The notes under the pieces were generated by a model that saw only the letters and a program-made list of their open reading frames with translations, made no database searches and was not told the origin of the DNA. Positions 53,068 through 62,349 of a DNA stretch of 64,000 bases are shown piece after piece. Source of the DNA: Mycobacterium heidelbergense (GTDB taxonomy: Bacteria > Actinomycetota > Actinomycetes > Mycobacteriales > Mycobacteriaceae); the NCBI RefSeq assembly GCF_010730745.1, contig NZ_AP022615.1, positions 3,348,001 through 3,412,000 of the forward strand, given 5' to 3'. Numbering within the stretch: position 1 is the first letter of the stretch; every line of letters begins with the position of its first letter. Position numbers and translations under genes: made by a program.

Positions 53068-53645
53068 GCGACGATGGACTGGTGCGGTGCGGTTGGGCGG
53101 CCATTCGGCCCGGACCGGACCTCGAGCTGTACCGCGACTACCACGACCGGGAATGGGGCCGCCCGTTGCGCGACGGGGCGGCGTTGTTCGAGCGGATGAG
53201 CCTCGAGGCCTTTCAGAGCGGCCTGTCGTGGCTGATCATCCTGCGCAAACGGGAGAATTTCCGCCGCGCCTTCGCCGGGTTCGACATCGAGGTGGTCGCC
53301 GGCTACACCGACGCCGATGTGCAGCGCCTGCTGGCCGACGAGGGAATCGTGCGCAACCGCGCCAAGATCGAAGCGACGATCGGCAACGCGCGCGCCGCTG
53401 CTGAGCTGGGATCCGCGGAGGACCTGTCGAAGCTGCTGTGGTCGTTCGCGCCGTCGCCGCGGCCCCGCCCCGCCGACGCCTCCGAAATCCCCTCGGCCAG
53501 TGCCGAATCGAAGGCCATGGCGCGCGACCTGAAAGGGCGCGGCTTCCGGTTCGTCGGGCCGACCACCGCCTATGCGCTGATGCAGGCGACGGGGATGGTC
53601 GACGATCATGTTCGCGATTGCTGGGTGCCCACCGTGACCCTCTGA
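53064..53645 (+). CDS. tagA: DNA-3-methyladenine glycosylase I TagA
   Basis: A 193-residue base-excision enzyme of the Tag family, removing 3-methyladenine. Family marks: RCGWA near the start, YHDREWGRPLRD, LFERMSLEAFQSGLSWLIILRKRENFR, IVRNRAKIEATIGNA, and the zinc snap with GPTTAYALMQATGMVDDHVRDCW. Ortholog of Rv1210. A possible terminator stem (aaggccc / gggcctt) follows at 53656-53686. Confidence 0.95.
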   Translation: MSDDGLVRCGWAAIRPGPDLELYRDYHDREWGRPLRDGAALFERMSLEAFQSGLSWLIILRKRENFRRAFAGFDIEVVAGYTDADVQRLLADEGIVRNRAKIEATIGNARAAAELGSAEDLSKLLWSFAPSPRPRPADASEIPSASAESKAMARDLKGRGFRFVGPTTAYALMQATGMVDDHVRDCWVPTVTL

Positions 53646-53655
53646 AGGCCCGCAG

Positions 53656-53686
53656 AAGGCCCTTTGAGCCCGGAGAAGCGGGCCTT
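53656..53686 (+). terminator. Possible terminator behind tagA
   Basis: Seven-base arms aaggccc and gggcctt with a 17-base loop, 11 bases after the tagA stop. No U-tract follows. Confidence 0.5.
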
Positions 53687-53834
53687 GGTAGTAACTGCTG
53701 ACCCGAATAGGGAACAATGGGGGTGTGATTTGGCAGTTCAATGTCGGGTATGACTGGAAATCCACTGGCGGGGCATGCTCGGCGCCGGCCAGGTCCGCGA
53801 CGGCGGGCCAGCTCGAATCTGGAGGGAGCACTCG

Positions 53835-54002
53835 ATGGCGGCGATGAAGCCCCGGACCGGAGACGGTCCTCTGGAAGCAACCAAAGAGGGGCGCGGCATC
53901 GTGATGCGGGTACCACTTGAGGGAGGCGGTCGATTGGTCGTCGAGCTGACGCCCGACGAGGCCGCGGCCCTGGGTGACGAACTCAAGGGCGTGACCAGCT
54001 AA
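53835..54002 (+). CDS. DUF3117 small protein (Rv1211 type)
   Basis: A 55-residue protein beginning MAAMKPRTGDGPLEATKEG, with RIVMRVPLEGGGRLVVELTP-like core (GIVMRVPLEGGGRLV). DUF3117 is conserved across Actinobacteria with no known function. Start ATG 53835 has ggaggga upstream; an earlier ATG (53775) would add 20 residues. It has its own promoter region of about 190 bases and is convergent with glgM (5-bp gap). Confidence 0.9.
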   Translation: MAAMKPRTGDGPLEATKEGRGIVMRVPLEGGGRLVVELTPDEAAALGDELKGVTS

Positions 54003-54007
54003 GGCGG

Positions 54008-55171
54008 CTACGCACACACCTTCCGGTAGATCTCCAGCGTCTGCTCGGCGACGTGGGTCCAGGAGAAGTCCTCGATGCAGCGCTGGCGTCCCGCCTCGCC
54101 ATAGCGTTTTGCTTTGCCGCGGTCGGCGACCAGCTCGTTCACCGCTTCGGCCAACCTGGCCTGAAAACCGGTCGGGTCGGCCGCGTCATAGTGCACCAGC
54201 GACCCGGTGACCCCGTCGGCGACCACCTCCGGTATCCCGCCGACGTCGGAGGCCACCACCGCCGTCGCGCAGGCCATCGCCTCGAGGTTCACGATCCCCA
54301 ACGGCTCATACACCGACGGGCATACGAAAACCGTTGCCGCCGAAAGTATTTCGCGTAGCTCCCCGATGGGGAGCATTTCCCGGATCCAAAACACACCGGC
54401 GCGATCGCGCGCCAACCCGGCTACCGCGGCCCGGGCCTCCTCGGCCAACTCAGGGGTGTCGGGGGCGCCGGCGCACAGCACCAGCTGCACGTCCGCGTCG
54501 AAGTGGTGCGCCGCCGCCATCAGGTGGCCGACGCCTTTCTGCCGGGTGATCCGTCCGACGAACGCCACGATCGGCCGGCGTGGATCGACCCCGAGTTCGG
54601 TCAGCACGGACCCGGTTTGCCCCGGCCCCGCGGGATACCAGACGTTGGTGTCGATCCCGTTGCGAATGACGTGGACGAGGCTTGGGTCCAGGGTGGGATA
54701 GACCCGCAGGATGTCTTCGCGCATGGCGGAGCTGACCGCGATGACGGCCTCGGCGGCCAGCACCGCGGTGCGTTCGACCCACGTCGACACCCGGTAGCCA
54801 CCGCCGAGCTGTTCCGCCTTCCACGGCCGCAGCGGCTCGAGCGAATGCGCGGTCAGCACGTGGGGGATGTCGTAGAGCAACGCGCTCAGATGCCCGGCCA
54901 GGCCGGTGTACCACGTGTGCGAGTGGACGACGGTGGCCGCGGACGCGGCGTTGGCCATCATCAGGTCGGTGGACAGGGTGGACAGCGCCGCGTTGGCGCC
55001 GTGGATGCGCGGGTCGGGCTGATGGGCGAAGGCGTCCGGGCGGGGCGCGCCCATGCAATGCACGTCGACGGCGCACAGTCGGCGCAGCTGGGCGACGAGT
55101 TCGGTGACGTGTACCCCGGCTCCGCCGTAGACGTCCGGTGGGTACTCCCGAGTCATCATCGCCACCCGCAT
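54008..55171 (-). CDS. glgM: Maltose-1-phosphate synthase GlgM (glycogen synthase type)
   Basis: A 387-residue GT4 glycosyltransferase, ortholog of Rv1212c. It transfers glucose from ADP-glucose, mainly to glucose-1-phosphate to give alpha-maltose-1-phosphate for GlgE. N-terminal MRVAMMTREYPPDVYGGAGVHV contains the donor-binding glycines; VAFVGRITRQKGVGHLM and the ExxE motif in CPSVYEPLGIVNLEAMAC are in the second domain. The frame stays open upstream through the 59-bp repeats, but ATG 55171 fits the family. Divergent from glgC, which makes its substrate. Confidence 0.95.
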   Translation of the reverse strand: MRVAMMTREYPPDVYGGAGVHVTELVAQLRRLCAVDVHCMGAPRPDAFAHQPDPRIHGANAALSTLSTDLMMANAASAATVVHSHTWYTGLAGHLSALLYDIPHVLTAHSLEPLRPWKAEQLGGGYRVSTWVERTAVLAAEAVIAVSSAMREDILRVYPTLDPSLVHVIRNGIDTNVWYPAGPGQTGSVLTELGVDPRRPIVAFVGRITRQKGVGHLMAAAHHFDADVQLVLCAGAPDTPELAEEARAAVAGLARDRAGVFWIREMLPIGELREILSAATVFVCPSVYEPLGIVNLEAMACATAVVASDVGGIPEVVADGVTGSLVHYDAADPTGFQARLAEAVNELVADRGKAKRYGEAGRQRCIEDFSWTHVAEQTLEIYRKVCA

Positions 55172-55183
55172 ACCCGCACCGTA

Positions 55184-55338
55184 GTTCGGCGACGATGCCG
55201 CCCGCGAGTCGGGCGGGGGAGGAGCCGGACAATTGGGCTGGGGTTCGGCGACGATGCCGCCCGCGAGTCGGGCGGGGGAGGAGCCGGACAATTGGGCTGG
55301 GGTTCGGCGACGATGCCGCCCGCGAGTCGGGCGGGGGA
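55184..55338. repeat. 59-bp tandem repeat between glgM and glgC
   Basis: Units start at 55184, 55243 and 55302 (gttcggcgacgatgccgccc...), two complete and one cut after about 37 bases, almost identical. Each unit holds a small inverted repeat (gcccgc-gagtc-gggcggg). It lies 13 bases from the glgM start codon, inside the shared promoter region, like mycobacterial VNTR loci. Confidence 0.92.
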
Positions 55339-55455
55339 CATAATGGGGGTATCGGGTCGTCAGACTGAGCCAAATACCTTGACAGACAGTCCGTCAGCAA
55401 ACCGGCAACAGGATTCCCCTGGCAGCGGTTCGCGGCGGCCGATAGGTTTGGAACC

Positions 55456-56670
55456 ATGAGGGAAGCACCACACGTGCTGGGCATTGTCCTGGCCGGCGGT
55501 GAGGGCAAGCGGCTGTATCCGCTGACCGCGGATCGGGCCAAGCCCGCGGTTCCGTTCGGTGGTGCGTATCGACTGATCGACTTCGTGCTCTCCAACCTCG
55601 TCAACGCCCGATATCTGAGGATCTGCGTTCTCACGCAATACAAGTCGCATTCACTTGACCGTCACATTTCGCAAAACTGGCGGTTGTCCGGCCTGGCCGG
55701 TGAGTACATCACGCCGGTGCCCGCGCAACAGCGCCTCGGCCCGCGCTGGTATACCGGCTCGGCCGACGCGATCTATCAGTCCCTCAACCTGATCTACGAC
55801 GAAGATCCGGACTACATCGTGGTTTTCGGCGCGGATCACGTGTACCGGATGGACCCCGAGCAGATGGTCCGGTTCCACATCGACACCGGGGCCGGCGCCA
55901 CGGTGGCCGGCATCAGGGTCCCGCGCAGTGAGGCCAGCGCGTTCGGTTGCATCGACGCCGACGAATCCGGCCGCATCCGCACTTTTGTCGAGAAGCCACT
56001 GAATCCGCCGGGAACTCCCGATGACCCTGAGACGACGTTCGTTTCCATGGGCAACTACATCTTCACCACCAAGGTGCTCATCGACGCGATTCGCGCCGAC
56101 GCCGACGACGACCACTCGGATCACGACATGGGCGGTGACATCGTCCCGCGATTGGTGGACGACGGGATGGCCGCCGTGTACGACTTCTCCGACAACGAGG
56201 TGCCCGGCGCCACCGACCGCGACCGGGGCTACTGGCGCGACGTCGGGACGCTGGACGCCTTCTACGACGCGCACATGGACCTGGTCTCGGTGCATCCCGT
56301 GTTCAACCTCTACAACAAGCGCTGGCCGATTCGCGGCGAGTCGGAGAATCTGGCGCCGGCCAAGTTCGTCAACGGCGGCTCGGCCCAGGAATCGGTGGTC
56401 GGCGCCGGCAGCATCATCTCGGCGTCCTCGGTGCGCAACTCGGTGCTGTCGTCGAACGTCGTGGTCGACGACGGGGCCATCGTGGAGGGCAGCGTGATCA
56501 TGCCGGGCGCCCGGGTCGGCCGCGGCGCGGTGGTGCGCCACGCGATCCTGGACAAGAACGTCGTCGTCGGGCCCGGCGAGATGGTCGGCGTGGATCTGGA
56601 AAAGGACCGCGAGCGCTTCGCGATCAGCGCCGGCGGTGTGGTCGCCGTCGGCAAGGGCGTCTGGATCTAG
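55456..56670 (+). CDS. glgC: ADP-glucose pyrophosphorylase GlgC
   Basis: A 404-residue nucleotidyltransferase forming ADP-glucose from ATP and glucose-1-phosphate, ortholog of Rv1213. Motifs: GIVLAGGEGKRLYPLTADRAKPAVPFGG at the N-terminus, FGADHVYRMDPEQM, FVEKP in the sugar site, YWRDVGTLDAFYDAH, and C-terminal beta-helix (SVVGAGSIISASSV...VVDDGAIVEGSVI). Feeds GlgM and hence GlgE-linked alpha-glucan synthesis. Confidence 0.97.
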   Translation: MREAPHVLGIVLAGGEGKRLYPLTADRAKPAVPFGGAYRLIDFVLSNLVNARYLRICVLTQYKSHSLDRHISQNWRLSGLAGEYITPVPAQQRLGPRWYTGSADAIYQSLNLIYDEDPDYIVVFGADHVYRMDPEQMVRFHIDTGAGATVAGIRVPRSEASAFGCIDADESGRIRTFVEKPLNPPGTPDDPETTFVSMGNYIFTTKVLIDAIRADADDDHSDHDMGGDIVPRLVDDGMAAVYDFSDNEVPGATDRDRGYWRDVGTLDAFYDAHMDLVSVHPVFNLYNKRWPIRGESENLAPAKFVNGGSAQESVVGAGSIISASSVRNSVLSSNVVVDDGAIVEGSVIMPGARVGRGAVVRHAILDKNVVVGPGEMVGVDLEKDRERFAISAGGVVAVGKGVWI

Positions 56671-56700
56671 CGGCCGCGAGCTGGGGCACCCCCCGCTCGC

Positions 56701-56756
56701 GAGCAGACGCGGAATCGCACGCGGAGGCGCCGCGCCGTGCGATTCTGCGTCTGCTC
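56701..56756. repeat. Hairpin repeat of the agcagac family, glgC-Rv1215c gap
   Basis: Twenty-base arms gagcagacgcggaatcgcac (56701-56720) and 56737-56756, one mismatch, 16-base loop. Same family as 44727-44780. Here it lies between converging genes and could act as a bidirectional terminator. Confidence 0.85.
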
Positions 56757-56760
56757 GGCG

Positions 56761-58446
56761 CTACTTCGGGATCTCCGGGATCAGCAGGTGCGCGTCGTAA
56801 CGCGGGCCCCAGTGCAGGGTGACCTGGCCGCGCGGCGAGTTGAGATAGGCCGCGGGCATCTGACCGATCAGCGGATTGGCCGGACACAGCCAGCGTCCGG
56901 CCACCACCAGCCGCAGCTGCTCGCCGGCGCGGAACAAGGTCGCGGAGGGCCCCAGCGCAACGTCGATCGCGACCACCTCGCCGGCGGACACCGGCCGCGG
57001 CTCGGTGCACGCCGGAACCGGCTCCCACGGCCGGGACAGCTCGGGGTCCAACGCGCGCAGCGCGACCCGCTGCCAGCCGGTGGTCACCCGGTCGCGGCCG
57101 TAGCCGTATGAGCCCTCGAATTCGACGAACCGTCCGCCGCGCCACTTCTCCACGCCGACGAACAGATTCGCGTCGTCACAGCCGTCCAGTTCGACCCACA
57201 GCCGCGCCACCATCGGGCCGGTCAGCTCGATGTCCGCGGGCACGGTCCAGCTGAATGCCGCTGCCCGGGAACGCGTTTCGAACCCGACGCTGCCCGCCGC
57301 CTGCGGCCGCTCGTCCGCCAGCGCTCCCGCATCACCCAGATATAAAGGCCGCCAACGGGTTCGGGCGAGCGGCCACTCGGCCTCCTCGCGGACCGCGGCG
57401 ACGGTATCGCGGTCCTCGCGCACCTCGAGGCGGACGCTGCGGGAATCGGGCGCGCCGCCCAGCACGTCGCGAAAGAACTTCAGCTGCTCGGCCAGTGCGG
57501 CCTCGGAGTAGAAGGTCGCCCACTTGCCGCCGCGATGGGTGTAGAGGCGGGCGTGGGCCGAGCCGCCGCGGGTGAAGGCCCGCATCGAGCCCCGGCTGTG
57601 CAGGTTGTTGTCCGAGAAGCTGCCGCAGACCAGCATGGGCGCCTTGATCGCCGACAGGTCGGGCACCAGCGAGCGCCAGAAGTCGTCGCGCAGCGGGTGC
57701 TCCTCCTGCATCTGGGCGAGGTTGTAGCTCTGCCGCGTCGCCCGATACACGTTGCGGCCCCACAGCCGGGCGAAGCCGGTCTCCCGAATCCCGCCCGGGA
57801 ACATCAGTTCGCGATACGCGTCGGTGAAGCCCTCCCACGGGCAGATCGCGCGCAGCGCGGGCGGCTGCAACGCGGCGACGGCGTACTGGCTGATGGCCAG
57901 GTAGGACACCCCGAGCATGAGGACATTGCCGTCGCACCACGGCTGGCCGGCGATCCACTGCACCAGGTCGTAGGTGTCCTCGGCCTCCTGGCGCGACAGC
58001 AGTTTTCCGGTGCCGTCGGAATGGCCGCAGCCGCGCGCGTCGGCGTTCACCACCGTGAAGCCGTGCGGGGTCCACCAGGCCGGGTCCGGGGCCTCCCACC
58101 CGGTCAGGGCCGAGAAGCTCACCGGTTTCGGCTGGCGCAGCAGGCGGTATTGCACCGAGAACGTCCACTTCTTGCCCCGCCGAGTCGGCAGCTTGTCCTT
58201 GCCGTAGGGATGGATGCTCAGGATGGCCGGCCGCGCCGCCTCGTCGGCCCCGCGGAAGACATTGATCCGCAACACCGTTCCGTCGCGGGTCGGAACGGCG
58301 ACGTCACGCTCGACGAGGGTGTCCGTCGGTGGATCGGTGACGGTGACGGGCGGTCTGGCGATGCCGCGTAGCCGGGCCACCGCATAGCGGAGAGCGCCGG
58401 GACGTCGCCACGGCCGGTCAAGCGTAGGTGCCGGGGTTCGCGCCAC
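56761..58446 (-). CDS. CocE/NonD family hydrolase (Rv1215c type)
   Basis: A 561-residue serine hydrolase of the X-Pro dipeptidyl-peptidase/CocE family: N-terminal alpha/beta domain with SIHPYGKDK, VVNADARGCGHSDG and nucleophile motif LGVSYLAISQY (Ser near 180), PWEGFTDAYRELMFPGG, and a C-terminal jelly-roll domain (TGPMVARLWVELDGCDDANLFVGV). Ortholog of Rv1215c. Substrate unknown; esterase or amidase acting on acyl or peptide bonds. Confidence 0.9.
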   Translation of the reverse strand: MARTPAPTLDRPWRRPGALRYAVARLRGIARPPVTVTDPPTDTLVERDVAVPTRDGTVLRINVFRGADEAARPAILSIHPYGKDKLPTRRGKKWTFSVQYRLLRQPKPVSFSALTGWEAPDPAWWTPHGFTVVNADARGCGHSDGTGKLLSRQEAEDTYDLVQWIAGQPWCDGNVLMLGVSYLAISQYAVAALQPPALRAICPWEGFTDAYRELMFPGGIRETGFARLWGRNVYRATRQSYNLAQMQEEHPLRDDFWRSLVPDLSAIKAPMLVCGSFSDNNLHSRGSMRAFTRGGSAHARLYTHRGGKWATFYSEAALAEQLKFFRDVLGGAPDSRSVRLEVREDRDTVAAVREEAEWPLARTRWRPLYLGDAGALADERPQAAGSVGFETRSRAAAFSWTVPADIELTGPMVARLWVELDGCDDANLFVGVEKWRGGRFVEFEGSYGYGRDRVTTGWQRVALRALDPELSRPWEPVPACTEPRPVSAGEVVAIDVALGPSATLFRAGEQLRLVVAGRWLCPANPLIGQMPAAYLNSPRGQVTLHWGPRYDAHLLIPEIPK

Positions 58447-58472
58447 GGCAATACCTTAGAGCGATTCAGGCG

Positions 58473-59147
58473 CTACCACACGTTGGGAACCAGCCGATAG
58501 CGCACCCGCTGCGTGTATTCGCGGTAGCCGGCCAGCTCCTGGGCGAGCAGTTTCTCCTCGTCGAGGATGCGGAAGACGAGCACCGCGACGCCCGGGATGA
58601 CGAACAGAAGTCCCCAGTAAGAGCCGAGCGCCAGCGGCATGCCCACCATCATGATCACGTTCCCGACATACATCGGGTGCCTGACGAACTTGTACAGGCC
58701 GCCGGAGGCCACCTGCTGGCCCGCCTCCACCGTGACGGTGGCGGCCGCGTAACTGTTCTCGACGATGACCAGCATGGCGATGCCGAGCCCGGCCGCGACC
58801 AGCACATCGCCGAGCAGGCATACCCACACCGGCACCGCCGACCAGCCCATCCGATGGTCGAATGCGCTGAACGCCATCATCGCGAAGAGATCCACAAACG
58901 AGCCGACGATGATGATCTTTTGGGCCATCCTCGTTTCCGCGCGTGGCCCGGCATGCATGCGTCGCCGCAGGGCCGCCGGGTTCGCCCGCGCCAGATAGAT
59001 CGTGGGGATGGCCGATGTCGCCGTGAACACGGCGATGAAAACCCATGCCTGCCAATAATTCAGCGTGCCGGCCGGCACGAACAGGATGAGGCCGAATGCG
59101 GCCAACCCGAGAATCGAGGACGTCGTCAGCCGAACAGCGGTTTTCAT
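58473..59147 (-). CDS. Isoprenylcysteine methyltransferase-like membrane protein (Rv1216c type)
   Basis: A 224-residue membrane protein with five or so helices. The C-terminal NnrU/PEMT/ICMT signature is GLYKFVRHPMYVGNVIMMVG followed by DEEKLLAQELAGYREYTQRVRYRLVP. These bind S-adenosylmethionine and methylate lipids or small molecules. ATG 59147 behind aggagc is used; an upstream GTG would add 8 residues. It lies 7 bp after the ABC permease on the same strand, so probably in its operon. Confidence 0.88.
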   Translation of the reverse strand: MKTAVRLTTSSILGLAAFGLILFVPAGTLNYWQAWVFIAVFTATSAIPTIYLARANPAALRRRMHAGPRAETRMAQKIIIVGSFVDLFAMMAFSAFDHRMGWSAVPVWVCLLGDVLVAAGLGIAMLVIVENSYAAATVTVEAGQQVASGGLYKFVRHPMYVGNVIMMVGMPLALGSYWGLLFVIPGVAVLVFRILDEEKLLAQELAGYREYTQRVRYRLVPNVW

Positions 59148-59154
59148 GATGCTC

Positions 59155-60798
59155 CTAACAACGCAGGTCACGCCGTCGAAAAGCGATGGCTCCCAGGACG
59201 ATCAGCGCCGCGTCGATGGCCAGCAGCCACAGCAGCGGCACGGCGGTGAAGTCGGCGCCGACCCGTGGAATGTGTGCGAACGGTTCCAGATCGAGCAACC
59301 ACTGCGGGAATTGGGCCAGCTCACCGATCAGGTACACGGCGATGAACCCGACCAGCACGCCCCACGCCACGGGCGTGAAGCGCGGCGCCAGACCGAACAA
59401 CGCGATCGTCACCGCGGCGAGCAGCCAGACGGCGGGCAGCTGGGCGGCCGCGGTGCCGACGACGACGGCCAGCTTGCCGCCGACGTCGCCGGCCGCGACG
59501 CCGTAGACGATCCCGCCGGCCACGCCGCTGGCCAGCATCGCGACCGCGCACCCCAGCATGGCGGCCACCAAATGGCTTGCCAGCCAACGGGTTCGCGACA
59601 CGGCCCCGGCCAGGATCGTCTCGGCGCGCTGCCCGGACTCCTCCTGCTGCGGCCGCAGGGTGAGCGAGATGGCGAACGCGGCGGCCACCATGCCCATCAT
59701 GGTGTACGCCACCGCGACGAAGGCCTCCTCCAACGCGCTGGTGCCGCCCATCCGCGCGACGATGTCACGCGCGACGGTGCTGTCGCCGAGCTCGTCGCCG
59801 ATGCCGTGCGCCACGCTGCCCATCAGCAGGCCGTACAGGCACAGGCCCACGGTCCACAGCAGCAGCGCGCCGCGGTTCAGCCGCCACGTCAGCCCGTCGA
59901 CGCCGCCCAGCCGCTTGCCGGCGGTGCCGGGTCCGGGGCGTTCGGCGATGAGCCCGGCGCCCACGTCGCGGCCGGCGAGCAGTCGATAGGCCACCAGGGT
60001 GAGCGCGGCCGTCGTCGCCAGATGCAGCAGCAGGACCCACCAGCGATCGCCCGCGTACGGCCGCACCTGCAGCGACCATCCCAGCGGCGAGAGCCACGAC
60101 AGCGTGCCGTCGCCGGCGTCGCCGACGGCGCGCAGCGTGAACGCGGCCCCGAGTACGGCGAAGGCGGCGCCGCGGGCGAACCTGGCGCTCGGCGAGAGCT
60201 GGGCGGTCACCGCGGCAACCGCGGTGAAGACCAGGCCGGAGCAGGCCAGCGCCGCCCCGAACGCGAGCGACCCGCCGGCCGGGACGTCGGTGGTCAGCAA
60301 GCCCGCCGCGCCGATCGCGCCGGTGGCGATCGACGCGCCGAACGACAACAGCAGCGCCGCGCTCAGGCCGGCATACCGGCCGACGGCGGTCGAGTCCACC
60401 AACTCGGTGCGGCCGGTCTCCTCGTCGGCGCGGGTGTGCCGGATCACCGTGAGGATGACGGCGACCGCGATCAGCAGGTGGAACATCCCGGCCTTCCAGA
60501 TCCCCACGGCGCCAAGGCTGTCGTTGTAGACCTGCCCGTAGAGCGCGCGCTGGGCCGGGCTGGCCATGATGGACGCGGCGAACCCGGCGCGGGCGGCCTC
60601 CGTGGGATAGACCTTTAGGATGCTGCCGACGTACACCGTCGCCAGCGGCACCGACAGCAGCAAGACCCACAGCGGCAAGGAGATCCGGTCTCGGCGCAGG
60701 TAGAGCCGAAGCATCCCAAGGGTTCCGGAGAACTGCGACCCGGCGCGAGGCGCCGGATGCGCCGGGCGGTGTGGCCGATCCAGCGTTGCGGTGCTCAT
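59155..60798 (-). CDS. ABC transporter permease (Rv1217c type)
   Basis: A 547-residue membrane protein with about 12 helices, ortholog of Rv1217c, partner of the ATPase Rv1218c. The two halves are similar (LRLYLRRDRISLPLWVLLLSVP; LTWRLNRGALLLWTVGLCLYG), each with conserved D/E-rich ADEETGRTELVDSTAVGR or QQEESGQRAETILAGAVSR segments typical of tetronasin-type exporters. Start ATG 60798 overlaps the ATPase stop (ATGA). Role: efflux of hydrophobic drugs, as reported for the M. tuberculosis pair. Confidence 0.93.
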   Translation of the reverse strand: MSTATLDRPHRPAHPAPRAGSQFSGTLGMLRLYLRRDRISLPLWVLLLSVPLATVYVGSILKVYPTEAARAGFAASIMASPAQRALYGQVYNDSLGAVGIWKAGMFHLLIAVAVILTVIRHTRADEETGRTELVDSTAVGRYAGLSAALLLSFGASIATGAIGAAGLLTTDVPAGGSLAFGAALACSGLVFTAVAAVTAQLSPSARFARGAAFAVLGAAFTLRAVGDAGDGTLSWLSPLGWSLQVRPYAGDRWWVLLLHLATTAALTLVAYRLLAGRDVGAGLIAERPGPGTAGKRLGGVDGLTWRLNRGALLLWTVGLCLYGLLMGSVAHGIGDELGDSTVARDIVARMGGTSALEEAFVAVAYTMMGMVAAAFAISLTLRPQQEESGQRAETILAGAVSRTRWLASHLVAAMLGCAVAMLASGVAGGIVYGVAAGDVGGKLAVVVGTAAAQLPAVWLLAAVTIALFGLAPRFTPVAWGVLVGFIAVYLIGELAQFPQWLLDLEPFAHIPRVGADFTAVPLLWLLAIDAALIVLGAIAFRRRDLRC

Positions 60799-61721
60799 CG
60801 CACTGAGACCTTCGTGCCGCCATCGGCCGCCGTGTCGTAATGGCGCAGGAAGAGCTCCTCGAGCGTTGGCGGCTGGCTGACCAGGCTGCGCACGCCGGCG
60901 TCGACGAGCGCCCGGATGAGCTCGCCCAGGCTTTCGCTGTCGACGTGGGCGTGCAGCGTGTTGCCGTCGATGGTGACGTCCTCGACGCCCTTGATTCGGG
61001 TGACATCGCCTGGATCGGAGATCATTTCGGCCTTGATCGAGGTGCGGCTGAGATGCCGCATGGAGTCCAGCGAACCGCTCTCGATGGTCTTGCCGGCCCG
61101 GATGATGGTCACCCTTTCGCACAGCGCTTCGGTTTCTGCCAGGATGTGGCTGGAGAGCAAGACCGTGGTGCCGCGGTCGCGGGCCTCGCCGACGCACTGC
61201 TGAAACACGTTCTCCATCAACGGGTCCAGGCCGCTGCTGGGCTCATCCAGGAGAAGCAGCCTGGCCCTCGACGAGAACGCCGAGATCAGGGAGACCTTTT
61301 GCCGGTTGCCCTTCGAGTAGGTGCGCGCCTTCTTGTGCGGGTCGAGGTCGAAGCGCTCGATCAACTCGGCGCGACGCCGTTCGTCGATGCCCCCCCGCAT
61401 GCGGGCGAGCAGGTCGATGGTCTCGCCGCCGGTCAGTGAGGGCCACAGCGTCACATCACCGGGCACGTAGGCAATGTGGCGATGCAGTTCGACCGCGTCG
61501 GTCCACGGGTCGCCGCCCAGCAGCCGGGCGGTTCCGCCGTCGGCCTTCACCAGGCCCAGCAGGATGCGGATCGTCGTCGACTTCCCGGCGCCGTTCGGCC
61601 CGAGGAACCCGTGCACTTCCCCCTCGCGCACCGTCAGGTCCAGGCCGTCCAGCGCGCGCACCGAACCGAAATTCTTTCTCAGTCCGTTGATTTCGATCGG
61701 CGCGGCGTTGCTAACTGGCAT
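60795..61721 (-). CDS. ABC transporter ATP-binding protein (Rv1218c type)
   Basis: A 308-residue ABC ATPase. Walker A GPNGAGKSTT near residue 43, the signature YSKGNRQKVSLISAF, Walker B LLLLDEPSSGLDPL, and H-loop LLSSHILAE. It energises the permease encoded next, an exporter linked to resistance in M. tuberculosis. It starts 11 bases inside the end of the TetR gene, so regulator, ATPase and permease form one unit. Confidence 0.95.
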   Translation of the reverse strand: MPVSNAAPIEINGLRKNFGSVRALDGLDLTVREGEVHGFLGPNGAGKSTTIRILLGLVKADGGTARLLGGDPWTDAVELHRHIAYVPGDVTLWPSLTGGETIDLLARMRGGIDERRRAELIERFDLDPHKKARTYSKGNRQKVSLISAFSSRARLLLLDEPSSGLDPLMENVFQQCVGEARDRGTTVLLSSHILAETEALCERVTIIRAGKTIESGSLDSMRHLSRTSIKAEMISDPGDVTRIKGVEDVTIDGNTLHAHVDSESLGELIRALVDAGVRSLVSQPPTLEELFLRHYDTAADGGTKVSVR

Positions 61722-62349
61722 GGGATCCTCCTTGATCGTCGGCGGCCAGGAATGCGTCGTACATGGTGCGGTCTGCCATCAGGCCCTCGGTGTAGATCTC
61801 GAGGGCGGGCAGGATCATCTCGCGGGCGTAGTCGCGCAGGACCGCACGCAGATCCGTCGGGGTCTCGTGCATCTGCAGATACAGCAAAAAGCCCCCGCCC
61901 CCGGTAATGCCCAGGTATTTTGCCCTGGCCTTCGGGTCGGGGCTGGGCTTGATCGTGCCGGCCCGCACACCCTCTTCCAGGTAGTCTTCGGCATTCTCGA
62001 TCATCCTGTGCCACAGCATCTTTGCCAGCTCACCGCCGGTCTGCATGCTGCGCACCAGGTATGCCATCAGCGGCGCGTAGGCCTCGATCTCCGCCATCTG
62101 CGCGAACCAGGTGGCCGGGTCGTTGGATTTCAGCGCCTCCGACTTGCTGGTGCGGATCTCCTCGGCGATGTAGTCGTCGCAGGCTTTGCGCAGGCCGTCC
62201 TTGGAGCCGAAGTGGTGGATGACCAGCGCGGCGCTCACCCCGGCCGCGTCGGCGATCGCGCGCAACCCGACGCCGAACCCGTGCCGGCCGAACTGTTCGA
62301 TGGCCGCGTCCCGGATCCGGGCGGCGGCCGTCAGGTCGGCTGAACGCAT
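61711..62349 (-). CDS. TetR family repressor of the ABC exporter (Rv1219c type)
   Basis: A 212-residue TetR protein, start ATG 62349: HTH within RIRDAAIEQFGRHGFGVGLRAIADAAGVSAALVIHHF, then an all-helical ligand domain. Ortholog of Rv1219c, which represses its own operon and responds to hydrophobic compounds. A palindrome overlapping its start codon (62339-62356) and a half-site upstream are likely binding sites. Confidence 0.94.
   Translation of the reverse strand: MRSADLTAAARIRDAAIEQFGRHGFGVGLRAIADAAGVSAALVIHHFGSKDGLRKACDDYIAEEIRTSKSEALKSNDPATWFAQMAEIEAYAPLMAYLVRSMQTGGELAKMLWHRMIENAEDYLEEGVRAGTIKPSPDPKARAKYLGITGGGGFLLYLQMHETPTDLRAVLRDYAREMILPALEIYTEGLMADRTMYDAFLAADDQGGSHAS

Noticed and set aside
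59065..60618. 517-codon plus-strand frame over the ABC permease
   Set aside because: Gln/Arg/Gly-rich shadow; the minus strand encodes the permease with regular membrane helices.
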